A stretch of 57,903 bases of DNA from CAWJPY01 sp963844865 (GCA_963844865.1 CAWJPY010000027.1:1-57903), one strand, 5' to 3'. Counted from the stretch's first letter, positions 11,437 to 21,070 are shown. Numbers and translations are program-made. The notes: generated by a model not told the origin, from the letters alone.

Positions 11437-12210
11437 TCAAGCCCCCAGGCGCCCCACCAGGAACATCACGCCCAGACCGAGCAGCATGGCCAGGAAGGGA
11501 CGGAGCCGACCCCGGTCCTCGTGGAACGCCTCCGGCAGGATGTCCATGGTGGCCACGTACAGGAAGGTACCGGCCGCCAGGGCGAGAGGCACCACCAGGT
11601 CGATGGACCTGCCCCGGGAGATGATGGGCAGCGCCGCCACCGCACCCGCCGGCGTCATGAGGGAGAAGAGTCCCAACAGGAGACAGGCGGTCCGGTTGGA
11701 CATGTTGCCGAGGCGGAACATGGTGACCAGCGAGAACGCGGCCGCCGCCTTGTGCATGACCACCGCCAGGAAGATGACGGAGCCCAGAGCCGGCACCAGC
11801 ACCGTCACCCCGAGCCCGAAACCTGCGGTGAAGCTGTGCACGGACAGACCCACCAGCGAGGAGATGCCCAGGAGCCGGTGCTGATGAGAGCACCCGTCCG
11901 GGCAGTCGTGGTGGGTGTGGCGCAGGACCAGGACCCGCTCGAACACGAGCACCACCAGGAAGCCCGCCAGCACCAGAACGCCGGCCATCCCAGCAGGGCC
12001 GGCGCGGAACACATCCGGCAGCAGGTGGAGGAAGATGGCGCCCAGGAACACGCCGGCCCCGAAGGCCACGAAGGAGTGCAACCACTCGTCGCGCCAGCGC
12101 CTCAGCAGCGGCAACGCACCGCCCACCAGGGCCGCAGCGATCACCGCACCCATGTACCAGGCGAGCCGGGCCTCGGCTCCGGCCACCACCACCGTTACGT
12201 CGCCGTCCAT
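11437..12210 (-). CDS. ZIP family divalent metal transporter
   Basis: About 257 residues, eight predicted membrane helices. Helix 4 and 5 metal-site motifs are HSFTAGFGLG and HKAAAAFSL. The loop between helices 3 and 4 is His/Cys-rich (RHTHHDCPDGCSHQHR), as expected for cytoplasmic metal sensing in ZIP proteins. Substrate could be Zn2+, Fe2+ or other divalent cation. The start is uncertain: ATGs at 12210, 12228 and 12255 are in frame and none has a strong ribosome site; 12210 leaves the shortest non-membrane tail. Convergent with the cobalt/nickel importer 135 bases away, forming a metal-uptake neighbourhood. Confidence 0.88.
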   Translation of the reverse strand: MDGDVTVVVAGAEARLAWYMGAVIAAALVGGALPLLRRWRDEWLHSFVAFGAGVFLGAIFLHLLPDVFRAGPAGMAGVLVLAGFLVVLVFERVLVLRHTHHDCPDGCSHQHRLLGISSLVGLSVHSFTAGFGLGVTVLVPALGSVIFLAVVMHKAAAAFSLVTMFRLGNMSNRTACLLLGLFSLMTPAGAVAALPIISRGRSIDLVVPLALAAGTFLYVATMDILPEAFHEDRGRLRPFLAMLLGLGVMFLVGRLGA

Positions 12211-12410
12211 CCTGAGATCATCGCACATATCTCTGTCGTACCGGACACCAGACACGGGTATCCCTTGGAGTCGGGCCGCGTGAGGCGAGGTTCCGCCTTC
12301 GAGATTCCACGAGAGCGTCCACAGAGGCTACGTTCGGCGGCTGCGATCACGTGCGAGCCATGACGTGGCGCCTGGTCAACCCGACGCCCCGAATATCGCT
12401 GGGTGGGCCA

Positions 12411-12625
12411 GGACGGGTGCCAAGTTCCGTCGAAGCCGCGCCGGATTACCCGACTGCGTCGATCACGGTGGCTGCCCCGAGCCAGATCCCGCTCCGGCCC
12501 ACCCGGAGCGAATCTCCCGCGCACCCGAAGCGCCAGGCACCGCCCGGTTCGGTCGCGACCAGAGCGAAACCCGCGTGGTGTCGAATCACGACGGGGTGCC
12601 CGGGACCGCCTCTGGCACAGGCGGC
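12411..12625. repeat. Degenerate intergenic repeat, family A
   Basis: Inside a 444-bp gene-free stretch (12211-12654). It holds worn copies of the repeat seen at 15776, 20082 and 22964: GGGTGCCAAGTTCCGTCG near 12416 resembles GGGTGCCAGGCACCGTCG at 15777, and TCGAATCACGACGGGGTGCC near 12576 resembles TCGAATCAAGGTGGGGTGCC at 20158. No gene is visible in the rest of the gap. Confidence 0.6.
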
Positions 12626-12654
12626 CCCGGACCGGGCGCGGCGCCCGCTCGCTG

Positions 12655-15399
12655 CTACCCCTCCACCGGGTTGCCGTCGGCGTCGACGACCACCACATCA
12701 CCGTAGCCGAGCTCGCGCATGGGCTCCTCGATGTGTGCGCGATCGCCGATCACCACCCACACGATGCCTGCGGGATGCACCACCTCTTCCGCGGCGTCAG
12801 CGACGTCGGACAAGGTCAGGGACCGGATCTTGTCTGCATAGGTACTGAAGTAGTCCTCGGGATAGCCGAGCTCCACCATCTCGGACAGCGAACTCGCCAC
12901 CGCCCGGTTGGTCTCCCAGCGCCCCGGCAGGGTCAGGGTCAGCGAGGCCTGGACCCGGTCCAGCTCGTCCCGGGTCGGCGGCTCGGAGCCCACGATGCCC
13001 GCCAGCTCGCCGTGGATCTCGCGCATGGTGTCAGCGGTCTTGTCCGCCTGGACGGGCGCGTAGGCCAGGTAGGGGCGCGGCCCTCGGGCGTCCATGAAGG
13101 CGGTGCGCGCGCCGTAGGTCCAGTGCTTGTCCTCGCGCAGGTTCATGTTGATGCGGGCGGTGAAGGTGCCGCCGAGGACCTGGTTCATCGCCTCGATGGC
13201 CACCTCGTCCGCGCCACCGGCCGGAGGTGCGACCTCGGCTGCGAGCACCATGGACTGCTGGGAGCCCGGACGATCGATGAGGTACACCTTGGAGGCCGCA
13301 GCGGAGGGGACCGGCGCCACGTTCTTGCTGGGCACGTCGCCCGCCTGCCAGCCCGCGAACGCCTTCTCCAGTCGCGGCACCAGATCCTCCATCGACACCG
13401 CGCCCACCACCACGAGGGTGGCGTTGTTGGGTCGGAACCAGGTGCGGTGGAAGGCCGCCAGCTCGTCCGCGGTGAGTGAGGCGACGGTTGCCTCGGAGCC
13501 GCTCCCGGTGCCGGCCACCGCGTAGGCGTGCCCCGCCGGGAAGAGCAGCAACGGCGCCACCCGGAGGCCCATGGCCCGGGGATTGACCTTCTCACTGCGG
13601 ATCGCGGCGAGTTGCTGGGCGCGCAACCGCTCCACCTCGGCGGTGGGGAAGCTGGGGTGCTCGATGACGTCGGTGAAGATGTCCAGCGCCTCCGGCAGCG
13701 AGTCCGACAGGGCGGACAGGCTCACCGTACAGGTGTCGAGGGAGGAGTCGGTCCGCAGGCGAGCGCCGATGGCGGCCAGGCCGTCGCTGATCGCCAGCGC
13801 CGAGCGCGAGGCGGTCCCCTCGTCGAGCATCTCCATGGTCAGGTTCGCGGTGCCGGGCGCCTTGCCGTCCGCCGCCCAGCCGGCATCCACCAGCAGCCGC
13901 ATCTCCACCGTCGGCACCGCATCGCGGCGCGCTGCGATCACCCGCAGGCCGTTATGCAGGCGCACCGACGTGAACGCGGGGAAGACGGGCTCCGGCGGCT
14001 GGGCCACCGCCGGCAGGGCCGCACGGTCGACGCCCTGCTTCTCGGCCGCGAGCTGCGGGAAGGGATGGACCTCGAGGACGTAGACGCCGTCGGACAGCCA
14101 GGTGCGCGCCACATCGCGCACGTCCGACGGTGTGGATCCGAGCATGATGCGTCATGCGGGTCCTGTAGTAGCTCGGGGTCCCCGGCATAGACCATGTTCG
14201 ACGCCAGGATGTCCGACGTGCCGCCGAAGCCGCCGATGCGCTCGGCGCCGCGGATGAAGCTCGCCCGTTCCTCGGCCTTGGCACGGGCCAGCTCCTCCGC
14301 GGTCGGCCCGTCCGCCAGAAGCCTCGCCAGCTCCTCGTCCACGGCCTCCTCCACCTTCTTCAGGTCCTTGCCCGGCGCGGCCGTGGCCACGATGTACACC
14401 TGACTCGCCCAGCTCCTTCTCCCAGATGAAGGCGCTGACGTCGGTGGCGATCTGGTCGTCGTACACGAGACGCTTGTACAGCCGCGAGCTCTTGCCTGTG
14501 GCGAGGACGTCTGTCACGAGATTCAGCCGGATGGCGTCCGTGGAACCCCACTCGGGCACGTTCCAGACCTTGTACAGGCGGGCCTGGGGCACCCGGTCCT
14601 GGACGACCGACCGGTGCTCGCCGGTCATCTTCGCGATCCACCTCATCTGCTTGGCGATGGGCGGACCGGGAGGGATGTCCCCAAAGTACTCCTCCACCTT
14701 GGTCTTCACCGTCGCGGGATCGATGTCGCCAGCGATCGCCAGCACCGCGTTGTTGGGCCCGTAGTACGTCTTGAACCACTCCTTCACGTCGTCGAGGCTG
14801 GCCGCGTCCAGGTCCTCCATGGAGCCGATGGTGGTCCAGTGGTAGGGATGGCCCACGGGGTAGGTGTTCTCGGACAGGAGGGTCCGCGTGACGCCGTAGG
14901 GCTGGTTCTCACCCTGGCGCTTCTCGTTCTGCACCACCCCCCGCTGCTCGTCGAGGCGGGCCTGGTCGATGGCACCCAGGAGGTGCCCCATGCGGTCCGA
15001 CTCCATGAACAGGGCCGTGTCGAGGGCGGACGTGGGCACGTTCTGGAAGTAGTTGGTCCGGTCGATGTTGGTCGTGCCGTTGAGGTCGGTGGCGCCGACC
15101 CGGTCCATGGCCTTGAAGTAGTCGTCGTTGAAGTGCTCGCTCCCGTTGAACATGAGGTGCTCGAAGAGGTGGGCGAACCCGGTCTTGCCCGGCTTCTCGT
15201 TCTTCGAGCCCACGTGGTACCACACGTTCACCGCGACGATGGGCGCCTTGTGGTCCTCGTGGAGGATCACCGTCAGCCCGTTGGGCAGCACGAAGGTCTC
15301 GTAGGAAATATCCGGCACCACGCCCTCCGATCCCGCCAGCGCCGGCGCCGCCGCCGCAGCCAGACTCAGGGCCATCAACACACCGACCAGTCTCTTCAT
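12655..15399 (-). CDS. Two-domain M16 (pitrilysin-type) zinc metallopeptidase, two frameshifts
   Basis: About 914 residues when repaired. A signal peptide (MKRLVGVLMALSLAAAAAPALA) sends it to the periplasm. The first M16 half has the inverted zinc motif HLFEH (residues 77-81); a distal Glu, probably in the DEQRGVV/NEKR region, would be the third ligand. The second half (VFPAFTSVRLHNGLRVIAARRD onward) lacks HxxEH, as is normal for the non-catalytic half. The frame changes at about 14405 (ESG to VYIVATAAPGKD) and about 14150 (before MLGSTPSDVRDV). It ends GDVVVVDADGNPVEG. Good ribosome site GGGAGAGG before ATG 15399. Probably degrades periplasmic peptides. Confidence 0.9.
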
Positions 15400-15872
15400 T
15401 GCCTCTCCCTTTGTTGCTCGATCTGCCACCGCCGGCCGCGGTGCCCACGGCGGTCGAGCCGTGCGGACCGCCGGTCACGGCGCCCGTCGTGTCGTACTGC
15501 CGTATGATACATCGTTCTCTCCCCCTTTCGCGTCCGCCCCCGCGCCCGCGCCCGGATCCGTCTCCGCGTCCCCCGGCAGCCATCCGCTCACGCGGGCCAG
15601 CAGTCGTCGAGAGAACAGCACGTCCCTCGAGCGTGCCACTGGTGACACCTTTGCGAGGTGGGGCGGACCGATCATGCGTGGAGTGCGGTCGTGAGCGTGT
15701 CAGCGGTGGCAACCGCGGGGAGCGCGGCGACAGAAGGGGCGCGTCGAGAGACGCATCACTCCGGGTAGGTCAGAGCGGGTGCCAGGCACCGTCGAAGCCG
15801 CATCGGAGTACTCCATCGCTTCGTTTGCGGCGGTGCCTGGCACCCTCTCCGCCCGGCGAGCCGCGGCGTGCC
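15400..15872. repeat. 473-bp intergenic region with repeat family A
   Basis: No gene seen. Two conserved motifs, GTGCCACTGGTGACA (about 15638) and GTCAGCGGTGGCAAC (about 15697), recur in inverted orientation at 22866-22920. Downstream, 15776-15846 is an imperfect inverted repeat bounded by GGGTGCCAGGCACC and GGTGCCTGGCACCC. Such elements can fold in RNA and look like REP-type intergenic repeats. No associated transposase is in the window. Confidence 0.6.
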
Positions 15873-17699
15873 TCAGGGTGAGCCCGCGGGCGGGGCGGCC
15901 AGGGGCAGCGCGAGAGTGCTCGAGCGCTCCGCATCGTGGAAGATACGGATATGCGCCACCCGTGCATCCGCCATGGACTCGTGGCCGATGCGCCCACCCG
16001 AGTTTGTGTTCTTCTGGTAGAAGGGCGAGTTCAGGGGCGCCACGGTGAGGCGCAGGCGCGCCCCGGCCGGGATGCGGCGGGCCGTCCAGTAGAACTGGAA
16101 GGGGATCGCCACAACCTCGTTCGGAGTCAGCAGCTTCTCGGTGAACGGCCCGTCGCGGAACCTGGCCCTCCGGATGTCCTCGCCGAGCTGCACCGCCGAG
16201 CCGTCCGGCAGGACCATGAGCAGCTCCGCCCACAGGTCGAAGTCCGGCGCGTCCGCCTGCACGGTCAGGCTCACGCGGGGCTGCCCGGCGATCTCGGTGT
16301 CGACCGGGAACGGGTCCGAATGAAAGGTGATGGCCCTCTTCTCGTAGGCGCGGAACTGGCTGGTGAAGTCCTCGTTCTCGGCGTAGGCGGCGACCTTCAA
16401 CTCGGGCAGCTCCCTCGGGTCGCTCGTCAGCAGCGCCGGCGGCTCATCCGCCGCCGCCTGGTGCACCAGGCGGCCGGAGTGGAAGAGGTCCCCCGGGGTC
16501 CCGTCGGGATCCGACAGGTAGAACGTGAGCTCCCGGCCGGCCGACGCCTGCTCCAGAGTGGGCGCATATCGCCATGTATCCGCGCCCGGCATGAACGTCG
16601 TGACACGGTCCTCGAGGAGCGAGGGCCGCGGTCCCCGGCCCAGGACCCAGTCGAACCAGTCCGCCCGCAGCTCGTCCATGTCCAGGACGGCGGCGGCAGG
16701 CACGGCGAGCCCACCGATCTCCTCCCGCGGCTGCTGCGCGCCGCCGTGGTCCCAGGGCCCGATCACCAGGTAGTGCCGCGCCACCGCCGCCGGCGGCCCG
16801 TGCTCCACGTGGCCACGGTAGTAGCGCAGCGCGCCCGGCTGGTCGTCGTCGAAGAACCCGGTGACCGTGAGGATCGGGATGTCGATGCCCGCGTAGTCGT
16901 CCGCGGTGGGCGCCGCGGCCAGGTTGAACGCCCTGTCTCCCACGTGCTCCAGCCACATGTCCATGAACGAGAGCTTGCGCCCCGCCGAGTCCACCATCCA
17001 CCAATCGTCGGCGGCGATGCCCATGTCGTCGTCCAGCTCGGTGAAGGGGCGTCCCGCGGCGTAGTGCTCGAGCATCTTCCCGGCCCAGTAGTCGCGGTTG
17101 GCGATGAAACCGGTATTGAGGGAGCGTCCCGACGTGTAGCCGAGAATGACAGCGCTCCACGACTGGGGAATGCCGTTGGTGTTCGGCACGTCCCAGCCCG
17201 GGTAGATGGGCACGTAGGGGGTGATGGACGCGAGGTGCGGGGGGTGCTGGGCCGCGGTCCGCCACTGGGTCATGCCCACGAAAGAGCCGCCGTACATCAC
17301 CACCCGGCCGTCGCTCCAAGGCTGGCGCGCGATCCACTCCACCAGGTCGTAGCCGTCACGGCCCACCTGCAGGCCCAGGTTGTCGCTCTTGTCGCCCCCC
17401 GACCTCCCCCTCCCCCGCACGTACGCCTGGACGAACACGTAGCCCCGCTGCGTGAACTTCGACGGCGTCCCCCGCCGGGCGCCGTCGATGTCGTACTGCG
17501 TCAGCGTCAGCACCGCGGGCGCGCGTCCCTCCAGCGCCGACGGGCGCCAGATCCACGCCTCCAGCTCGACCCCGTCGCGCATGGGGATCATCCGGCTCAT
17601 CTCGATGTCGTACCCCGGCCCCACATCCCCTGCATGCACCGCCATGGGCGATGTCAAGCACACCACAGTCACGGCGAACAGCAGCGCGCGTCGGTACAT
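15873..17699 (-). CDS. CocE/NonD family serine hydrolase (X-Pro dipeptidyl-peptidase-like), secreted
   Basis: 608 residues with a signal peptide (MYRRALLFAVTVVCLTSPMAVHA). Alpha/beta hydrolase of the S15/CocE type: nucleophile Ser139 in MYGGSFVGM, acid in TGFFDDDQPG and His in IGPWDHGGAQQ. The C-terminal jelly-roll domain starts near AFRAYEKRAITFHSDPF and contains the usual GPFTEKLLTPNE and RIPAGARLRLTVAP stretches. Members cleave Xaa-Pro peptides or esters; substrate not decidable. ATG 17699 gives the correct signal peptide. Transcribed toward the M16 peptidase, 473 bases apart, so probably separate units, both peptide-degrading. Confidence 0.9.
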   Translation of the reverse strand: MYRRALLFAVTVVCLTSPMAVHAGDVGPGYDIEMSRMIPMRDGVELEAWIWRPSALEGRAPAVLTLTQYDIDGARRGTPSKFTQRGYVFVQAYVRGRGRSGGDKSDNLGLQVGRDGYDLVEWIARQPWSDGRVVMYGGSFVGMTQWRTAAQHPPHLASITPYVPIYPGWDVPNTNGIPQSWSAVILGYTSGRSLNTGFIANRDYWAGKMLEHYAAGRPFTELDDDMGIAADDWWMVDSAGRKLSFMDMWLEHVGDRAFNLAAAPTADDYAGIDIPILTVTGFFDDDQPGALRYYRGHVEHGPPAAVARHYLVIGPWDHGGAQQPREEIGGLAVPAAAVLDMDELRADWFDWVLGRGPRPSLLEDRVTTFMPGADTWRYAPTLEQASAGRELTFYLSDPDGTPGDLFHSGRLVHQAAADEPPALLTSDPRELPELKVAAYAENEDFTSQFRAYEKRAITFHSDPFPVDTEIAGQPRVSLTVQADAPDFDLWAELLMVLPDGSAVQLGEDIRRARFRDGPFTEKLLTPNEVVAIPFQFYWTARRIPAGARLRLTVAPLNSPFYQKNTNSGGRIGHESMADARVAHIRIFHDAERSSTLALPLAAPPAGSP

Positions 17700-18144
17700 G
17701 GTCCCTCCCCGCCCGCACATTAGCAGCTCTCAGTAGGTGGATGCGGGCGCGGACACCGGCTCTACCCCGAGCAGCCTTCCGCACGTTCCGGGCAGTGCCC
17801 CATGGCATGACACGCAGCCGTTCAGAGACGGTGGGCCGCTCAAGTCGAGCGTCATCCTGAGGCCGGCACTCGGTCCGCCGAGTGCGGCCGAAGGATCCCC
17901 CGCTAGCACCACGACCGCACCTGCGCTTCGTCCCACGGGCCTTCGGGGGACCCTTCGACTCGCGGCCGAGGGCCGCTCGCTCAGGGTGACAGGAAGAAGG
18001 CGTGTCATCCTGAGCGAGGGTCGGTCCGCCGGAGCGAATCGAAGGATCCCCCGAGAGCAGCGGAGTCGTGGCTGGGAGGCGTCCCACGGTCCTTCGGTGG
18101 ATGGTTCGACTCGCCGCTCGCCATGACAGGACGAGGGTGTGTCG
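17700..18144. repeat. 445-bp intergenic region with repeat family B
   Basis: No gene seen. About 17846-18143 holds copies of a GTCATCCTGAGCGAGG ... TCGAAGGATCCCCCGAG unit in both orientations, with internal CCCACGGTCCTTCGG. The unit recurs as tandem copies at 26734-27049. It resembles the widespread GTCATTCTGAGCGAAGCGAAG class of intergenic repeats. Confidence 0.65.
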
Positions 18145-19125
18145 TCAGGAGAGCGCGACACCGAGCCCCAGCTCGCGGCAGCGACGGTACACATGCTCCG
18201 CGGCGGCCAGGTCCTGCGCCCCGACGCCGAGCGATTCGAACAGAGTGATCTCGTCGTCTCTCTGCCGCCCCTCTACCCGCCCGGTCAGGACGTCCCCGAG
18301 CTCCCCACGCAGGTGGTCCCGTCCGATCGCCCCTTCCGCGAGCGGGATCAGGAAGTCCCCGGCCTCCGCGAGCAACGACTCCCGGCTGTCCGTGTACACC
18401 CGCGCACGAGCCACGAGGGCCGAGTCGACCTCCCGGGCATCGGGCGTACACGCACCGACAGCGTTGATGTGGGCGCCGTCCTCGACCCACTCCGAGCGCA
18501 GGATCGGCTCCTTGGACGGCGTGAGCGTGCAGATGATCTGGGCGCCGGCGACCGCCTCTTCCGCCGTCTCCGCCATCTCCACAGGCAGGCCACATCGGGC
18601 GCTCTCGACGCGCGCGAACTCCGCTGCACGCACCCGGTCGATGTCCCAGACCCGAACCTCCCGCACCGGCCGCACAGCCCGCATCGACTCCAGGTGGCCC
18701 TCCGCCTGCACGCCCGTGCCCAGCAGGGCCAGCGTGCAGGCGCTCTCGAAGGCCAGCGCTCGGGTCGCCACGGCGCTCGCCGCCGGCGTACGGACTGCGG
18801 TGATGGACTCCGCGTCGACCACGGCCAGCAGCCGACCGTGCTCCGCTTCGAAGAGCAGCACCACCCCCTGGTGCGACGGCAGCCCGATGGTCGCGTTGCC
18901 CGGGAACACGCTCAGCGCCTTGATCCCGGCCACGCCACGGTGCGAGCCGTCGGCCGGCATCAGGCCCAGCAATCCCCGTCCACTGACCAGCCTGATCACG
19001 CTCCGCAGGGGCTGCCCGATGCGTCCCTCCACCAGGTCCGCGAATGTCTCCGCCATGACCTCGATACAGTCCGCCACCGGCAGTACCCGGCGCACCGTCT
19101 CACCGTCGATGAACAGCGTCTCCAT
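18145..19125 (-). CDS. Ornithine cyclodeaminase / mu-crystallin family NAD(P) oxidoreductase
   Basis: 326 residues from ATG 19125 with ribosome site GGGAGGG. Rossmann-fold enzyme: substrate-site region AGIKALSVFPGN (Lys binds carboxylate) and LAVVDAESITAVRTPAASAVAT are typical, followed by the dinucleotide motif LLGTGVQAEGHLESM, the acidic end of beta-2 (VRVWDID) and NAVGACTPDAREVDSALV. Family members include ornithine cyclodeaminase, alanine dehydrogenase and imine/ketimine reductases; the reaction here is open. Divergent from the selenoprotein peroxiredoxin with a 190-bp shared upstream region. Confidence 0.88.
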   Translation of the reverse strand: METLFIDGETVRRVLPVADCIEVMAETFADLVEGRIGQPLRSVIRLVSGRGLLGLMPADGSHRGVAGIKALSVFPGNATIGLPSHQGVVLLFEAEHGRLLAVVDAESITAVRTPAASAVATRALAFESACTLALLGTGVQAEGHLESMRAVRPVREVRVWDIDRVRAAEFARVESARCGLPVEMAETAEEAVAGAQIICTLTPSKEPILRSEWVEDGAHINAVGACTPDAREVDSALVARARVYTDSRESLLAEAGDFLIPLAEGAIGRDHLRGELGDVLTGRVEGRQRDDEITLFESLGVGAQDLAAAEHVYRRCRELGLGVALS

Positions 19126-19248
19126 GCTCCCTCCCTCGGTCCGGATGGGGTTGAAGTGTACCGCCGAGAACGCCCTCGGTCCCGCGCCCCCATCGCTGAC
19201 GGTGCCCTCCCCGAAATCGTTGCCCATTCGAACACATGTCCGATTCCT

Positions 19249-19288
19249 CAACTAGTAGTTGGGTTTTCTGTCCCGGACGACGTATGAT
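19249..19288 (+). promoter_or_regulatory. Candidate promoter and operator of the peroxiredoxin gene
   Basis: A -35/-10 pair TTGGGT (19259-19264) and TATGAT (19283-19288), 18 bases apart, lies 28 bases before the start codon. An inverted repeat CAACT-AGT-AGTTG (19249-19261) overlaps the -35, a position suitable for a repressor or redox regulator. Assigned by eye. Confidence 0.4.
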
Positions 19289-19315
19289 GCGGCGTCAGCT
19301 CGCGAAGGAGGTCCC

Positions 19316-20029
19316 ATGGCGGAGCAGCCGAAGGGATGTGCACGTGTCACCGGGGCGGTGCTCGGCGACCCCCACGCCGAGGCACCAGCCTCCCCCTCAC
19401 CCACCCCGGCCCCCAAGGAGGAGCGCATGACCGCTCGCGTCGGACAGAAGGCACCGGACTTCAACGCCCCCGCCTACCACAACGGCGGCTTCACCAACGT
19501 CCAGCTCTCCGACTCCTTCGGGAAGTGGATCTTGCTCTGCTTCTACCCCGGCGACTTCACCTTCGTGTGAGCCACCGAGGTGTCGGCGGTCGCCGACAAG
19601 TACGAGGAGCTGCAGAAGCTCGGTGTCGAGGTCTTCTCCGTGAGCGTGGACAGCCACTTCGTGCACAAGATGTGGAACGACCACGAGCTGACCAAGATGG
19701 TGGAGGGGGGCGTGCCCTTCCACATGCTCGCGGATCAGGCCGGCAACATCGGCCGGGCCTACGGGGTCTACGACGAGAACCAGGGCATCGAGCTCCGCGG
19801 GCGGTTCATCATCGATCCCGACGGCGTGATCCAGGCCATGGAGGTGCTGACCCCGCCGGTCGGCCGGCGCATCGCCGAGACCATCCGCCAGGTCCAGGCC
19901 TTCCAGGTGGTTCGGGCCAGCAAGGGCGCCGAGGCCACCCCCGCCGGCTGGATGCCCGGGGAGCCGGTGCTGCGGCCCGGCCCCGACCTCGTGGGCAACG
20001 TCTGGAAGGTCTGGAAACCCAACGAGTAG
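19316..20029 (+). CDS. Selenocysteine peroxiredoxin (AhpC/Prx1-like) with UGA at the peroxidatic position
   Basis: 237 residues if the TGA at 19568-19570 (codon 85) is read as selenocysteine. Reduces hydroperoxides. The frame runs without shift through the TGA: FYPGDFTFV, then U, then ATEVSAVADKYEEL. In ordinary members this is FTFVCPTE, with Cys the attacking residue. Downstream are the expected SVDSHFVHKMW, GRFIIDPDG and PAGW. The C-terminal resolving Cys of 2-Cys enzymes (VCPAGW) is Thr here (ATPAGW), so the mechanism must use another thiol. ATG 19316 has ribosome site GAAGGAG and gives an extra N-terminal segment with Cys8 (MAEQPKGCARVTG) and a Pro/Ala/Ser linker before the usual start MTARVGQKAPDF. 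A perfect SECIS-like hairpin follows the TGA. No sel genes are in the window. An annotation program would split it into two pieces. Confidence 0.9.
19581..19598 (+). promoter_or_regulatory. Bacterial SECIS-like hairpin in the peroxiredoxin mRNA
   Basis: Perfect stem TGTCGGC / GCCGACA closed by loop GGTC, starting 11 bases after the UGA, with the loop Gs at +18 and +19. Bacterial SECIS elements sit immediately downstream of the UGA with loop Gs at about 16-37 bases. The Escherichia coli fdhF element carries the same GGUC loop at the same distance. Confidence 0.8.
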
Positions 20030-20291
20030 GGGGTCGCCGGCGGATCCCCCACCGCCGCGCTCCGGGCCGGCGAGAGAGGGGTGCGAGGCACCCTTTGGCG
20101 TCGGGTTGGACAGAGACGGTGCCAGGCACCCTCTCGACCGCTGCGATGTGCGTGCTATCGAATCAAGGTGGGGTGCCTGGCGCCGGCCTTGACGTCGCGG
20201 TGTCCATCGCAAGGGTCGCCCGTCTCCCCCCCAGCCTTTTCGAGGCCAAGGGTCACCGTTGCGCGGGATGCAGAACCCGGGTCCGCGCAGT
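20030..20291. repeat. 262-bp intergenic region with repeat family A
   Basis: No gene. 20082-20184 has three GGTGCC/GGCACC palindromic cores and the unit TGTGCGTGCTATCGAATCAA (20147 on) followed by GGGGTGCCTGGCGCC. The same unit lies inverted at about 22966-23003. Confidence 0.65.
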
Positions 20292-20723
20292 CTATCGTCG
20301 CGACGGCGCCTCGCCGGTGCGCTCGGCGGCAAGAGCTTCCGCCTCTTCACGGCTCTGCACCGGCGTCACGTCCACGATGCTGTAGACGCCCACGCTCCCC
20401 TGATACTGATAGGTGAGCGGCGTGCGTCTGCCGGAGCACACCCTGGGGAAGTTCGGCGACACCTGGATGTTCCAGACCCTGCTCAAGGGTGCGGAATCGC
20501 GGTTCAGCGTCAGCAGGTAGTGCCTGTTGGTCAACACCTGGACGTAGACGTAGGGCCCCGGCAGAGGGTCGAAGCTGTTGATGTCCATGGCGTTGAAGCA
20601 GGTCGTCGCGGACTGGGGCGCGGCTCGCTCCGCGTTTGACGCCGTCGCGGAGGCGCACGCGGCACCGCCCAGAGCCAGGGCCAGCACCGCCAGTGTTCCC
20701 AGGATGCGTTGTCCCGTGCCCAT
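20292..20723 (-). CDS. DUF6491-like lipoprotein
   Basis: 143 residues from ATG 20723 (ribosome site GAGGAG). Lipoprotein signal (ILGTLAVLALALGGAAC, lipidated Cys at about 23). The mature part starts with CFNAMDINSFDPLPG and continues YVYVQVLTNRHYLLTLN; a second Cys (PRVCSGRR) could pair with the first. The pattern fits small DUF6491-type envelope proteins of unknown function. Paralogue of the divergently transcribed gene at 21071. Confidence 0.75.
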   Translation of the reverse strand: MGTGQRILGTLAVLALALGGAACASATASNAERAAPQSATTCFNAMDINSFDPLPGPYVYVQVLTNRHYLLTLNRDSAPLSRVWNIQVSPNFPRVCSGRRTPLTYQYQGSVGVYSIVDVTPVQSREEAEALAAERTGEAPSRR

Positions 20724-21070
20724 GATCGTCTCCTCTCTGGGGCCGTCGCGACCCCGCGGATCCGAGATGGCAGGCCGACCCCGACGGATGGCGGCCGCAG
20801 GGGCCGCGCCCGCCCCCCCTTCCTGCATGCTACGACGGGGCCGTTTCGTTCGCCACATCGGCCCCCGGTTTCGCGCCTTCCTGCCGGGGCGCGAAACCCG
20901 GCACGTCTCCGCCTCGTAAACGGAATACGGGTTCGTCGCGTCCGAGTTTTTCGAATTGACACGGCGCGGACGTGCCGGAATTGGAAGGAGCGATCAGTCC
21001 CCACTCGCGAGAACCCGCCGACTGCTCCCACGGACACAGGCCCAGTACGGGCAAACGAAAGGAAGACAAG
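20724..21070. promoter_or_regulatory. Divergent promoter region with an 11-bp hairpin between two DUF6491-like genes
   Basis: 347 bp without gene. A near-perfect inverted repeat GTTTCGCGCC / GGCGCGAAAC (20868-20877 and 20888-20897) sits centrally. A TTGACA box at 20956-20961 could be the -35 for the rightward gene; its -10 is poor. Confidence 0.4.
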
